From assembly GCA_026003255.1 (NCBI GenBank), contig BPGX01000002.1:1-64000 (forward strand): DNA of 64,000 nucleotides. The letters are read 5' to 3'. The first letter of the stretch is position 1. The number at the start of each line of letters is the position of its first letter. A model generated the notes under the pieces. That model was not told where the DNA came from. It searched no databases and saw nothing but the letters and a program-made list of their open reading frames with translations. This document shows, piece by piece, positions 1-9,182 of the stretch. The DNA comes from Bacteroidia bacterium. GTDB lineage: Bacteria; Bacteroidota; Bacteroidia; B-17B0; Aurantibacillaceae. The position numbers and the translations under genes are program-made.

Positions 1-2
1 GT

Positions 3-668
3 ATTTATTACACGTTCAAATGGGGGAGTGAATGGGTAAGTGCATTTGTGGCCGATATTATACCTGTTGAAATTCAGGAACAAATGGGACAATATACTTT
101 ACAATCTCTGGAAGCACAGGGAATGCAACAAAGTAAATTGCCTGTTTTTACTCAAAATAAAATTCGTCGTTTCTTTAATAATATAATGGATAAAGATAGT
201 GTGAATATTCATCTTGTTTTTAAAGATGCTGAATTCCCGAATGCTCTTGCACTTCCGGGTAATACAATTGTTTTGTTGGATTCTCTCATATTATTGAGTA
301 AAGATACCGTAAGGTATGAAGATGTTTTAGGAGTGCTGGCGCACGAGGCGGGGCATTTGCATTACAAGCACAGTTTGAAGTTGATGATAAAATCTGGTTT
401 GACAGCTGCAGTAGTGGGTTATTTCATTGGCGATTATTCTGCTTTTCTGGCTACATTAGCCCATCAATTGTTTTCATTGTCTTATTCAAGAAGTTACGAA
501 GAGCAGGCCGATGATTATGCCATTCAATTATTGAAACAACACAATATTTCTACCTTACCATTAGCAGATTTGTTAGAAACCATTAGTAAAGATACCGAAC
601 ACATTCCTGCTTTTTTATCAACACATCCAGTTACAAAAGAAAGAGTGAAGAAGTTGAGAGGAAGTTAA
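3..668 (+). CDS. M48 family metallopeptidase, 5' truncated by window edge
   Basis: HEAGH zinc motif (VLAHEAGHLHYKHS) and C-terminal STHPVTKERVKKL. The frame is open upstream of the listed GTG at 48 (YYTFKWGSEWVSAFVADIIPVE), so 48 is probably an internal Val. Confidence 0.9.
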   Translation: MYYTFKWGSEWVSAFVADIIPVEIQEQMGQYTLQSLEAQGMQQSKLPVFTQNKIRRFFNNIMDKDSVNIHLVFKDAEFPNALALPGNTIVLLDSLILLSKDTVRYEDVLGVLAHEAGHLHYKHSLKLMIKSGLTAAVVGYFIGDYSAFLATLAHQLFSLSYSRSYEEQADDYAIQLLKQHNISTLPLADLLETISKDTEHIPAFLSTHPVTKERVKKLRGS

Positions 669-684
669 GTGTGTTATTTAACTC

Positions 685-1114
685 AAATAATGTATTTAAT
701 GCTTCGTAAGTGCCTTGTTTTTCTTTGCTGATGCATTCTTGTTTGTTTTTTATTTTCACCAATTAAGTGCTTGGTAATAGCGAAGAAAAAGGGCGTCATT
801 GCGACCCTTCCATAAAATGGAAGTGAAAGCGATCTCGCAAAGGAAGGAGGAATAACTTTTGAGATTGCTTCAGGAACGATGTTCCTTCGCAATGACGGGC
901 ATTTTCATTTGAGATTGCTTTGGAAGCGATGCTTCCTCGCAATGACGGGCAACTTCATAAGGGATTGCTTCGTCGCTACGCTCCTCGCAATGACGCGTCG
1001 GGATTGCAATGACGGGCATGTTCACAGGAGATTGCTTCGGATGCTTTGCATCCTCGCAATGACGGGCTTATTCAAACGTTTTAGAAATGCCTAATGAATA
1101 ATTTAGGTTAAAAT
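685..1114. repeat. Composite intergenic repeat: outer motif plus several tandem ~40-60 bp hairpin units (gagattgctt-hairpin-ctcgcaatgacgggc)
   Basis: Units at 861-900, 911-950, 961-996 and 1028-1067; a related inverse-orientation piece near 794-840. Outer motif ataatgtatttaatgcttcgtaagtgc recurs at 57172; end motif cctaatgaataatttaggttaaaat recurs inverted at 61879-61903. Confidence 0.85.
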
Positions 1115-1257
1115 TATTTTTTTCTTTGAAAAATATTTCTTACCTTTGTGTCAAAATCTACAATTATGAAAACACAATTATCTACTCCGGCAAAAGGTGT
1201 AGAAATGTTTTCTACACTACACTACACTACCAACATTCATCTTTGAAGAAAAAGAAT

Positions 1258-4200
1258 ATGTTGGAGTATTTTATTTGTCGGAGCAAACGATGGTGGCAGG
1301 TAGTGTTTGTTTTTTTAAGTGGTTTGTTTTTTGAATTGCAAGCACAGTTTCAGGCGGGACTGGATGCCGGTCATCCATTTACAATCCTTGTAAATACGGA
1401 TAGTATTTATTATCAAAATCAAACACATGGATGGTTTAAGTTTAATACCAACAATTTTAGTAATATTACTGGAAATGCGGTGACTTTAAAAGGGGCGTTA
1501 TTACCCACTTCATCAAGAATCATCCAGTATGATACCGTATTTGTAAAAAGTTTGATTATTTATGATAGTTTGATGAATATCGTATTTGCAGATACAATAA
1601 AACACATTCAAGACACATTAAATATCAATGTAACACTTAATAAGAATCAAAACTACTGGATAGATGTAATAGCGAATTATCCCTGTGATACTTGCGTGTA
1701 CAATCAGGAAGTAACTTATAGTTTAGGTATTTTAGGTTGCCCATCTTGTCCACCGATTAATTTATGTTTTGTATGTAATGTGTTAAGTGGGGTTTTGACT
1801 ACCAGCCCACCGCCAAACCAGAGATATTGTATTAATTCTCAAGTCATCATCAATAGTAATATCACATTTTCTTCTTCTGAATTCAAGATGGGACCGAATG
1901 CAAAGATAATTATTGGAAACGGCGGTATGCTGACGATTGATAATTGTCATATTTATACCTGTGGGAACTGGATGTGGGATGGTATCAAAATTTACGACCC
2001 GGCTACTAATTCGGCGTCTACTGGCCGGTTATTTATTCAGAATAATAGTTTAATTGAAGATGCGAAATGTGCAGTAAGTATTCCTTATGGTTCACCGGTA
2101 GTGTGGACAAATTTACTTGGTGTTACGAACACTGTTTTCAATAAAAACGATACGGCCATTGCTATTCGTAATTTTTATCCTACTACTTCACCTGCGTTAA
2201 TTGGTATTTCGTCTACGATTTTCACTTGTCGGAAAATTCCATACAGTCAAAATCCGCCTTTTGTAGTACCGGCGGCCTATTATACAGCCGTGCGTGGCAG
2301 CAGTTCATATCCCGGTTCGGCATTAACCAGCCCTTATATAAATAATTCTACTTATCCTGTTACCACTACTAAGGCGGGACAGAATGCCAAAATTGGAATT
2401 TATCTGAATGATGTTGGAACTACTTCGGGTACGTCTTTGCCATTATCTTATAATGTCATTCAAATTGGTTTTGGCTCATCCTTTATTCCTGTTGGTACCG
2501 TTAAGGATATCAATATTTTTGATAATATGCAGGAGGCCGGTATTTATGCTATTAATGCTAATCTGAAATGTGTCAATAATGTGTTTCAAAACGGAGCACC
2601 AAAATTATCGAAGAAATTTGGTATCATATACGGACAAGGTATTTATGCTGAAGCTACCACAAAAAATTGTGTTTTGAGAGTTAGGCATGTTCTTCCATTT
2701 TTTTCACCTGTGAATCCTTATTCTTATTGGGGACCTGGTAATAATATCTTTTTTGATGTGAGCAGAGCCGTTAATGTTAAAAATTATTTAGATGTAGAAA
2801 TAAATAATTGTGATATTCGCAGTACACAAACGGCTACTGGTACCTTGCATAAAGGAGAGTTCGGCATTTTAGATAATACCTATCAGTTTTTCAGACACTA
2901 TGTAGTGTTCAATACACTCTTTAATATTGAGAATGGTATTGCAATCTGGACGGATTATGGATCTGTTAATATCCCCTCTGTTGGTTCTTTTGCCAATGCT
3001 CAATACTCCGGACGAATGAAAGTAGATAGTAATATCGTACAAGCGAATTATTTCTCTCAAACAGTTACCACACAATTTGTCAGTAATGCTATTGTAGTTG
3101 ATAATACTGCTGTTACTGGTGTACCATTAATCGCACCTTACATTATTTCCGTTAAAGGGAATACCTTGAAAGATGTATATAGAGGCATTTATGTCAATAA
3201 TTATTTTAAGAAAAATGTGTATGTTTATAGAAATTGCATTACTTTGAGAACAGAAAGTGGGAACCCATTGCAATACGGTATTGTAAAAAAGATGTTGACC
3301 GGCACCGGATTTCTTACTAATTTTTGTACAGAAAATGATATTAAAGGACCGGGACCTACTAACCCGAATATGTACGGCATACGAATCGACCAATCTTTGA
3401 ATGAGCAGGTCAAATGTAATAGAGTGGACAAAGTGTATAACAGCATTGCTTTTGATGGAGGCAGCGGTGTATGCCGGTTTACAGGAAACTCCATGTTTAA
3501 TTACATGTATGGCTATTCGCTGAAAAACAATTCTATTATCGGACCACAAGGTGCACCCGGCAGCCCTTCTGACAACCAATGGGGCGCTGCTAACTGTTTT
3601 ACACAATTCAAAACACTGGTAATGAATGCCAACGCTCTATCATCGCCTTTGTATGTCCGCCCCAATCCACCAGTTTTTAATCCTAATGGGTGCGGTTTTG
3701 CCGTAGGAGGTATGCCCTATTCTGTTTCTAATGGTTTAATTTACACTACTGGTGGCATTGCTTTGCCTTGTGGAATACCGACACAATTTAATACTTGTGA
3801 TCCTTACTTTCCACCTACCCCTATTACCCCATCTAATGAACCCACTCCACCACCATTTGCCTCTACGGCCAGTGTGGCTTTGATACAAACCTTAGAAAAA
3901 ATTGCCCAGAATCAAATCCCTCTGCCGGCACTGGATCAATGGCAACAGCATAATTTTCTCTACCGTTTGCTGAGCAGTGATACTGCTTTGAGGAGCACTT
4001 CGCCGATATTAAACAATTATTATTTAGCCAATCAAAACAGTGTTCATCAGAATATCATGGATATTGAGAACGATTTGTTTGGAGGCAATTTAGCAGGAGC
4101 GCAGAGCAAACTAATGAGCTGGAACCCGCAAAACAGCAAAGAAAGTACCTTAAAGGATTACTATACCATTCGTTTAAATTATGCTTTGAATAACCAACAA

Positions 4201-4647
4201 TTAACTACCAACGATAGTATTCAGTTGTACTCTATCGCTGCTTCCTGTGAACAAACCAATGGCTATGCGGTGAGTTTTGCCCGTACATTTTATGATATGT
4301 TATATGAACGGATTCATCTCTGGACAGATAATTGCAACACTTCCAGTGGTCAGAGAAAACTACAATCCGATATTTATCATCCGGTCAGTGATGCCAATTC
4401 GAATCTGAAAGTTATACCCAATCCTGCCAGAGAAAGTTCGGTTCAACTCTGGTGTGAGGATTGTGCGGAGGTTACTAAAATTAAAGTGATGGATTTGAGT
4501 GGCAAAGTATTGTATGAGAAAACAGAAGAGAAGGTTCAATTCCCATATACTTTAAGTATACCTTATTCATCCGGTGTGTATCTCATTCAGATTATGGAAG
4601 GTAATGGTACCATACACACTCAGAAAGTCATTTTACAAAACCGATAG
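1258..4647 (+). CDS. Secreted protein, probable right-handed beta-helix, T9SS type A sorting domain
   Basis: Signal peptide MLEYFICRSKRWWQVVFVFLSGLFFELQAQ begins at 1258 (in frame with the listed start 1126). C-terminus VIPNPARESSVQLWCEDC...GKVLYEKTEE...GVYLIQIMEGNGTIHTQKVILQ is T9SS type A-like. Confidence 0.8.
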   Translation: MLEYFICRSKRWWQVVFVFLSGLFFELQAQFQAGLDAGHPFTILVNTDSIYYQNQTHGWFKFNTNNFSNITGNAVTLKGALLPTSSRIIQYDTVFVKSLIIYDSLMNIVFADTIKHIQDTLNINVTLNKNQNYWIDVIANYPCDTCVYNQEVTYSLGILGCPSCPPINLCFVCNVLSGVLTTSPPPNQRYCINSQVIINSNITFSSSEFKMGPNAKIIIGNGGMLTIDNCHIYTCGNWMWDGIKIYDPATNSASTGRLFIQNNSLIEDAKCAVSIPYGSPVVWTNLLGVTNTVFNKNDTAIAIRNFYPTTSPALIGISSTIFTCRKIPYSQNPPFVVPAAYYTAVRGSSSYPGSALTSPYINNSTYPVTTTKAGQNAKIGIYLNDVGTTSGTSLPLSYNVIQIGFGSSFIPVGTVKDINIFDNMQEAGIYAINANLKCVNNVFQNGAPKLSKKFGIIYGQGIYAEATTKNCVLRVRHVLPFFSPVNPYSYWGPGNNIFFDVSRAVNVKNYLDVEINNCDIRSTQTATGTLHKGEFGILDNTYQFFRHYVVFNTLFNIENGIAIWTDYGSVNIPSVGSFANAQYSGRMKVDSNIVQANYFSQTVTTQFVSNAIVVDNTAVTGVPLIAPYIISVKGNTLKDVYRGIYVNNYFKKNVYVYRNCITLRTESGNPLQYGIVKKMLTGTGFLTNFCTENDIKGPGPTNPNMYGIRIDQSLNEQVKCNRVDKVYNSIAFDGGSGVCRFTGNSMFNYMYGYSLKNNSIIGPQGAPGSPSDNQWGAANCFTQFKTLVMNANALSSPLYVRPNPPVFNPNGCGFAVGGMPYSVSNGLIYTTGGIALPCGIPTQFNTCDPYFPPTPITPSNEPTPPPFASTASVALIQTLEKIAQNQIPLPALDQWQQHNFLYRLLSSDTALRSTSPILNNYYLANQNSVHQNIMDIENDLFGGNLAGAQSKLMSWNPQNSKESTLKDYYTIRLNYALNNQQLTTNDSIQLYSIAASCEQTNGYAVSFARTFYDMLYERIHLWTDNCNTSSGQRKLQSDIYHPVSDANSNLKVIPNPARESSVQLWCEDCAEVTKIKVMDLSGKVLYEKTEEKVQFPYTLSIPYSSGVYLIQIMEGNGTIHTQKVILQNR

Positions 4648-4668
4648 AAAATTTAAGAACAGAGGGAC

Positions 4669-4703
4669 AACAGAATGCACGGACATTTGCCGTGCATTCT
4701 GTT
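4669..4703 (+). terminator. Strong perfect hairpin, probable intrinsic terminator
   Basis: acagaatgcacgg-acatttg-ccgtgcattctgt, 13 bp perfect stem, followed by tttatatttt. Confidence 0.75.
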
Positions 4704-4724
4704 TTATATTTTAAGAAATTAAAA

Positions 4725-7211
4725 ATGAAAAAAAAGAAATATTATTTCTGGGGAGTTCTGATATTGTTTCAATGTTTGTTATTGACGGCTCAGACGAAGT
4801 TTGACAAGTTGATATGGTTTAATAATTTGCCGGCTTATGTAGCGAAGGATAATGCGCATTTTTATGTGAATGCAATAGAATATAATAAGGCGTATTATGT
4901 ATTTGGTTTTAATACAGGGCGGATACAGACGAGTAATTGCAATGATAGTTATGATGGCTGGAATGTGTTTAAGTTGGATAGCAATGGGAATTTGTTGAGG
5001 GCATTGAGGATAGGAGGACCGATAGATGGAGAGAGGATGTTTGGACCTGTTATTCAGACGAGAGATAAGGGTTTTTTAATATCGGGCCATAGTACTTCTT
5101 TTTCATACACTCAAAGGTGTGATTCGTTTGATATGGATTGTAATTTTTTGAAACTGGATAGTAACTTAAATTTTCAGTGGTTAAAGTCCGTTGGTGGTCG
5201 TAAAAGTGAGATATTAGTGAAATGTTATGAATTAAAAAATGGTGGATATATGGCATTTGGAGCGACGAATTCTTTTGGTTATGGGGGCAATGATTCTTTG
5301 TTGAAGGATATATTTGACAATGGGGATATTTACATTATGAAACTTTCATCGAATGGACAATTATTAGGGAGTATTACTTATGGTACTAAGTATGCGGATA
5401 TAATTTTAGATGTTGAGAAGGATGAGGGGGATAATTTTTACATAATTGGAAGGTATCAAGAAAATGATACAAGTTCGAATCCAATTGGTACAAGAGTATT
5501 GCCATTTGTTATGAAAGTGGATAGTAATTTAAATGTTTTATGGTCGCATTACTATTATATTACACCAATTACACCATTAGATCCATTAAAAACAGCTTCT
5601 ATCTTTGGAAGTATAAAATTATTAAAAAACAATGTTCTTTATCTTACTCAGTATCATCCCAAACCTGGTTCAAATTCTTATTTTCAGAAAATTTTGAGAA
5701 TAGATCCTAATACAGGTAATATAATACCTGCAAATAATAATTGGTATCTTTTTCCAAGTGAAGTGCCTGGTGCTGCTGGTCCTGATGAGAAAATTTTAGT
5801 ATATAATAATAATTTATACGTTCAATGGTGGTCGTTTTATACTTACATTGCCTATTTATCCAGAATAATTGGTGTTTTTGATACTTCTCTTTATTTATTA
5901 AAAATGAGCCATATTCCTCGACCTTTGAAAGAAGTATGCATGTACTCTATAGGTCCTGGTAGTTTGATAAATCATCCTTTTATTGATTCTCACAGTGATT
6001 TCCTTTTAGGTTCAACGGCTATTTTAGATACAATGAATTTTACTAAAAATTATCTATATCTCACGAAGATGACCCCTGATTTTGAGACCTGTTATCCGGA
6101 TACGGGCTCTATTCCAGAGGATACGGCTACTATTTCTTACATTCCGGTAGCCACCGGAAGTATTACTTCTATCAATCAAGGAATTGTATTGAGTTGGACA
6201 CCGACAATCGTAGAAGGCGCAAAAGATTCTACGCTTTGTTTTTGCCCAGGTATTCCGATGCAAACGCAGGTTACACCGGTCAATTGCTTTTCAAACGGTG
6301 CTGCTACTCTCACGCCATTACAAAACGGGAATTACACTTATCAATGGACACCTTCTGTAAGTTCAACCAATACTGCCAGCAATCTAACGGCTGGTACATA
6401 TACGGTTATTGTTTCAGATTCTACGGGCTGCTGGCACAGGGAATTGATTACGATACCGGTACAGATGTCGTTTCCTTTGACAGTAAGCGGTTCGACGGCA
6501 TTATGTTCCGGAGAGAGCGGGACGATTTCTGTTAGAGGTGGAGAGTCGTATAGTTGGAGTACAGGAGATACGAGCAGTGTGATAGTGGTACAACCTTCTG
6601 TTACGACGAATTATACTCTTACTGCTGCTGCCGGGAGTTGTACTCAAACGGTTGTGTACACGATATCTGTAACTGCTACGCCGACGGTGGTTGCTTCGCC
6701 ATTGAGTGGTACGATTAGTAGTGGAGATACGATAGAGATAACATTAAGTGGTGCGGGAAGTTATTCAATAGTTTCCGGTGGTAATTATTTATGGATAGAT
6801 ACGAATAAGGTGTTGTTATATCCGAGGGAGACGGAGATATATTGTATAGAGGGGGAGAACCTGGGTTGTGTAGATAGTAGTTGTGTTCGTGTGGTAGTGG
6901 ATGGTTCGTGTATGGATGTGGAGGTTCCGAATGTATTTACGCCGAATGGGGATGGTGTGAATGAGTGGTGGAAGGTGAATTGGCGATGTTCGGAGTTGGT
7001 GGAGGGTTTTAAGGTGGAAGTATTTGACAGGTGGGGAGTTTTGGTTTATGTGAGTGAGGATAAGTTTTTTCGTTGGGATGGTAGATGTAAAGGCGGAAAG
7101 GTATTAGGTGATGGGGATAGGTGTGTGAGTGGGACGTATTATTATGTGATGAGTTGGGAGGTGCATAAGAAAAAGGTAGAACGGAAAGGTTATATAACAT
7201 TGTTGAGATGA
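4725..7211 (+). CDS. Secreted protein with gliding-motility-type C-terminal domain (CHU_C, T9SS type B)
   Basis: Start MKKKKYYFWGVLILFQCLLLTAQ. C-terminus VPNVFTPNGDGVNEWW...VEVFDRWGVLVYVSEDKFFRWDGRCKGG...SGTYYYVMSW. Confidence 0.85.
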   Translation: MKKKKYYFWGVLILFQCLLLTAQTKFDKLIWFNNLPAYVAKDNAHFYVNAIEYNKAYYVFGFNTGRIQTSNCNDSYDGWNVFKLDSNGNLLRALRIGGPIDGERMFGPVIQTRDKGFLISGHSTSFSYTQRCDSFDMDCNFLKLDSNLNFQWLKSVGGRKSEILVKCYELKNGGYMAFGATNSFGYGGNDSLLKDIFDNGDIYIMKLSSNGQLLGSITYGTKYADIILDVEKDEGDNFYIIGRYQENDTSSNPIGTRVLPFVMKVDSNLNVLWSHYYYITPITPLDPLKTASIFGSIKLLKNNVLYLTQYHPKPGSNSYFQKILRIDPNTGNIIPANNNWYLFPSEVPGAAGPDEKILVYNNNLYVQWWSFYTYIAYLSRIIGVFDTSLYLLKMSHIPRPLKEVCMYSIGPGSLINHPFIDSHSDFLLGSTAILDTMNFTKNYLYLTKMTPDFETCYPDTGSIPEDTATISYIPVATGSITSINQGIVLSWTPTIVEGAKDSTLCFCPGIPMQTQVTPVNCFSNGAATLTPLQNGNYTYQWTPSVSSTNTASNLTAGTYTVIVSDSTGCWHRELITIPVQMSFPLTVSGSTALCSGESGTISVRGGESYSWSTGDTSSVIVVQPSVTTNYTLTAAAGSCTQTVVYTISVTATPTVVASPLSGTISSGDTIEITLSGAGSYSIVSGGNYLWIDTNKVLLYPRETEIYCIEGENLGCVDSSCVRVVVDGSCMDVEVPNVFTPNGDGVNEWWKVNWRCSELVEGFKVEVFDRWGVLVYVSEDKFFRWDGRCKGGKVLGDGDRCVSGTYYYVMSWEVHKKKVERKGYITLLR

Positions 7212-7225
7212 AGTATACGTCATAT

Positions 7226-7960
7226 TTATCTCTTCACAATTAAAATATCTTCTCGTCTGTTGGCCATTGGTAGATTAGGATTTTGAGGAAGTAAATAGGT
7301 TTCACAACCAAATTTTCTGAACCGCATCATCAAAGAAAATATTACAGTATCGTCCATTTTTTGATTCAAATTTTCGTGAGCGGTTGCACCTTTTAATTTT
7401 TTCTGATTTTTCAGAAATGCTTTACCTTCAGCTGATTGTAAAAAACGATTTCGCTTATCAATATTAGGAATGTCTCCAATCAACATTCTTCCGCCCGGTT
7501 TTAATAAATCTACGGCTTCGTGAAGAAATTGGAAGATATTATCGTTTGCAAACACATAAAATAATACACTGTAGCATAAGATGTAATCTACTTTTCCTTT
7601 GTATCGCTTCAAAGTAGGATGTTCCAGAGGAAATTTTCCTGCAATATGTTTCGGGTAATTATCTTTTGGTAAATTATCTAACATTTCCTGAGAATCGTTT
7701 AATAATAATGTGTGTTTTTGTTTTTTACACAAATCAATGATTTTGTGTGTCAAAACATCACAACCACAACCAATGTCTAATACAACCTTTTTTGTTTCTT
7801 TATCAAAAGGTAATTTTGAAAGGATGTCTTCTAATATAGCATCGTAATACCCTTCTCTATAAGAGTTGGGGAAGCCGATTTTTTCTGGTAGTTTAAGATT
7901 TTTTTGTCGGGCTAATTTTTGAAAATCTTCAAAAGTCAGTTCTTTATTTTTTTTACTCAT
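7226..7960 (-). CDS. Class I SAM-dependent methyltransferase
   Basis: Motif I VVLDIGCGCDVLTHKIID; YILCYSVLFYV; LLKPGGRMLIGDIPN. Confidence 0.8.
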   Translation of the reverse strand: MSKKNKELTFEDFQKLARQKNLKLPEKIGFPNSYREGYYDAILEDILSKLPFDKETKKVVLDIGCGCDVLTHKIIDLCKKQKHTLLLNDSQEMLDNLPKDNYPKHIAGKFPLEHPTLKRYKGKVDYILCYSVLFYVFANDNIFQFLHEAVDLLKPGGRMLIGDIPNIDKRNRFLQSAEGKAFLKNQKKLKGATAHENLNQKMDDTVIFSLMMRFRKFGCETYLLPQNPNLPMANRREDILIVKR

Positions 7961-8367
7961 ACATAAAATGCTTTATATTTATTGTAATCACGAATATAAT
8001 CATTTTCGTCGTAAATTTCACTTGCTAATACTAATTGTACGGCTGTGTGTGAGTATTCCATGTAATGCCAGCAATAAGGAGGTAAATAAATACCTATGTT
8101 TGGTTTATCAAGCGTGTAGGCATTTTTAGTGCCATCGGGTAGTTCGGTATGAACAATGATTTTTCCGGCAACGGCTATGAGAATTTGTTCGGCTTTGTAA
8201 TGAGCGTGATGTCCGCGAGTCAGTTCTTCTGGAGTGAAGTAAGTCCAAAAAACTCTTTTTATCTCAAAAGGGATACTTTTCAAATTTTCAGCAACAGATA
8301 TATAACCAACTGTGCTATTGCCAATTTTTGAAAATTCTATAAAATAAGGTGGGGAATATTGGGTCAT
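7957..8367 (-). CDS. WxcM-like / FdtA-type cupin (sugar ketoisomerase family)
   Basis: VFWTYFTPEELTRGHHAHYKAEQILIAVAGKIIVH...GIYLPPYCWHYMEYS. ATGA overlaps with both neighbours. Confidence 0.8.
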   Translation of the reverse strand: MTQYSPPYFIEFSKIGNSTVGYISVAENLKSIPFEIKRVFWTYFTPEELTRGHHAHYKAEQILIAVAGKIIVHTELPDGTKNAYTLDKPNIGIYLPPYCWHYMEYSHTAVQLVLASEIYDENDYIRDYNKYKAFYV

Positions 8368-9029
8368 AATTGAGTTATCTTCTGATTTTCGCAAATTAAC
8401 GTAATTCCTTTGATTTTTTGATATACTAAAATGTCGTGCGTAGCTAAAAGAACGGCTGTTCCTTGTTCAGAGAGTTTTTTAAGCAATTGAACAATTTCAA
8501 GAGATGTTTGTGGGTCTAAATTTCCTGTTGGTTCATCGGCAATGATTAATTCGGGTTGATTAACTAATGCACGGGCAATACACACTCTTTGCTGTTCTCC
8601 GCCTGAAAGTTCGTAAGGCATTTTGTTGTGTTTGCCTTTAAGCCCAACGCTTTCAAGAACTTCGTGAATACGGTTATCTATTTTTTGCGCTTGTTCCCAT
8701 CCAGTGGCTTTCATTACAAAAAGTAAATTGTCATACACATCACGGTCAGGAAGGAGTTGAAAGTCCTGAAAGACAATGCCGATTTTTCTTCTTAAGTATG
8801 GAATTTCTTTGTTTTTTATTTTAGTGATGTTGTAATTGCATACAACAGCATTGCCTTTTTTAATGGGAATATCCGCATAAATACTTTTTATCAAACTGGA
8901 TTTACCACTCCCACTTTTTCCTAATAAATACACAAAATCACCTTTTTGAATATGAAGATTAACATCCTGTAATATTAAATGATCGTCGTAGTAAATATCT
9001 ACATTTTCGTACTTTAATACAGTGCTCAT
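8364..9029 (-). CDS. ftsE: FtsE-like ABC transporter ATP-binding protein
   Basis: Walker A LLGKSGSGKSS, signature ELSGGEQQRVCIARAL, Walker B ELIIADEPTGNLD. Confidence 0.85.
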   Translation of the reverse strand: MSTVLKYENVDIYYDDHLILQDVNLHIQKGDFVYLLGKSGSGKSSLIKSIYADIPIKKGNAVVCNYNITKIKNKEIPYLRRKIGIVFQDFQLLPDRDVYDNLLFVMKATGWEQAQKIDNRIHEVLESVGLKGKHNKMPYELSGGEQQRVCIARALVNQPELIIADEPTGNLDPQTSLEIVQLLKKLSEQGTAVLLATHDILVYQKIKGITLICENQKITQL

Positions 9030-9182
9030 TGTTCAATTTTGAATGGACAAAGTTAATGGGATTATATGGAGTAGTAAGATAGTTATGCGGAATTTTACTA
9101 ACAAGAGCAGGTGGATAAAATTTGGAGTTTAGTAGCAGAATACACTACATCAATATATAATTTTACCGAAATTTTTTGAAGA

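Noticed and set aside
861-1067. Possible CRISPR array from evenly spaced repeats
   Set aside because: Repeat flanks and hairpins are not direct repeat/unique spacer units, spacing is irregular and no cas genes are visible.
683-1094. ORFs 683-892 (-) and 879-1094 (+)
   Set aside because: They translate the hairpin repeats (repeated LAMTG-like strings); no protein-like signal.
1209-1232. tacac microsatellite near the listed start of the 1126 ORF as a phase-variation tract
   Set aside because: Only about three units, and it lies upstream of the probable true start at 1258.
3127-3606. 159-aa and 89-aa antisense ORFs in the beta-helix gene
   Set aside because: Shadow ORFs of a long coding frame.
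6194-6535. 113-aa + strand ORF in frame overlap with the CHU_C gene
   Set aside because: Alternate frame within a continuous long ORF; no frameshift needed there.
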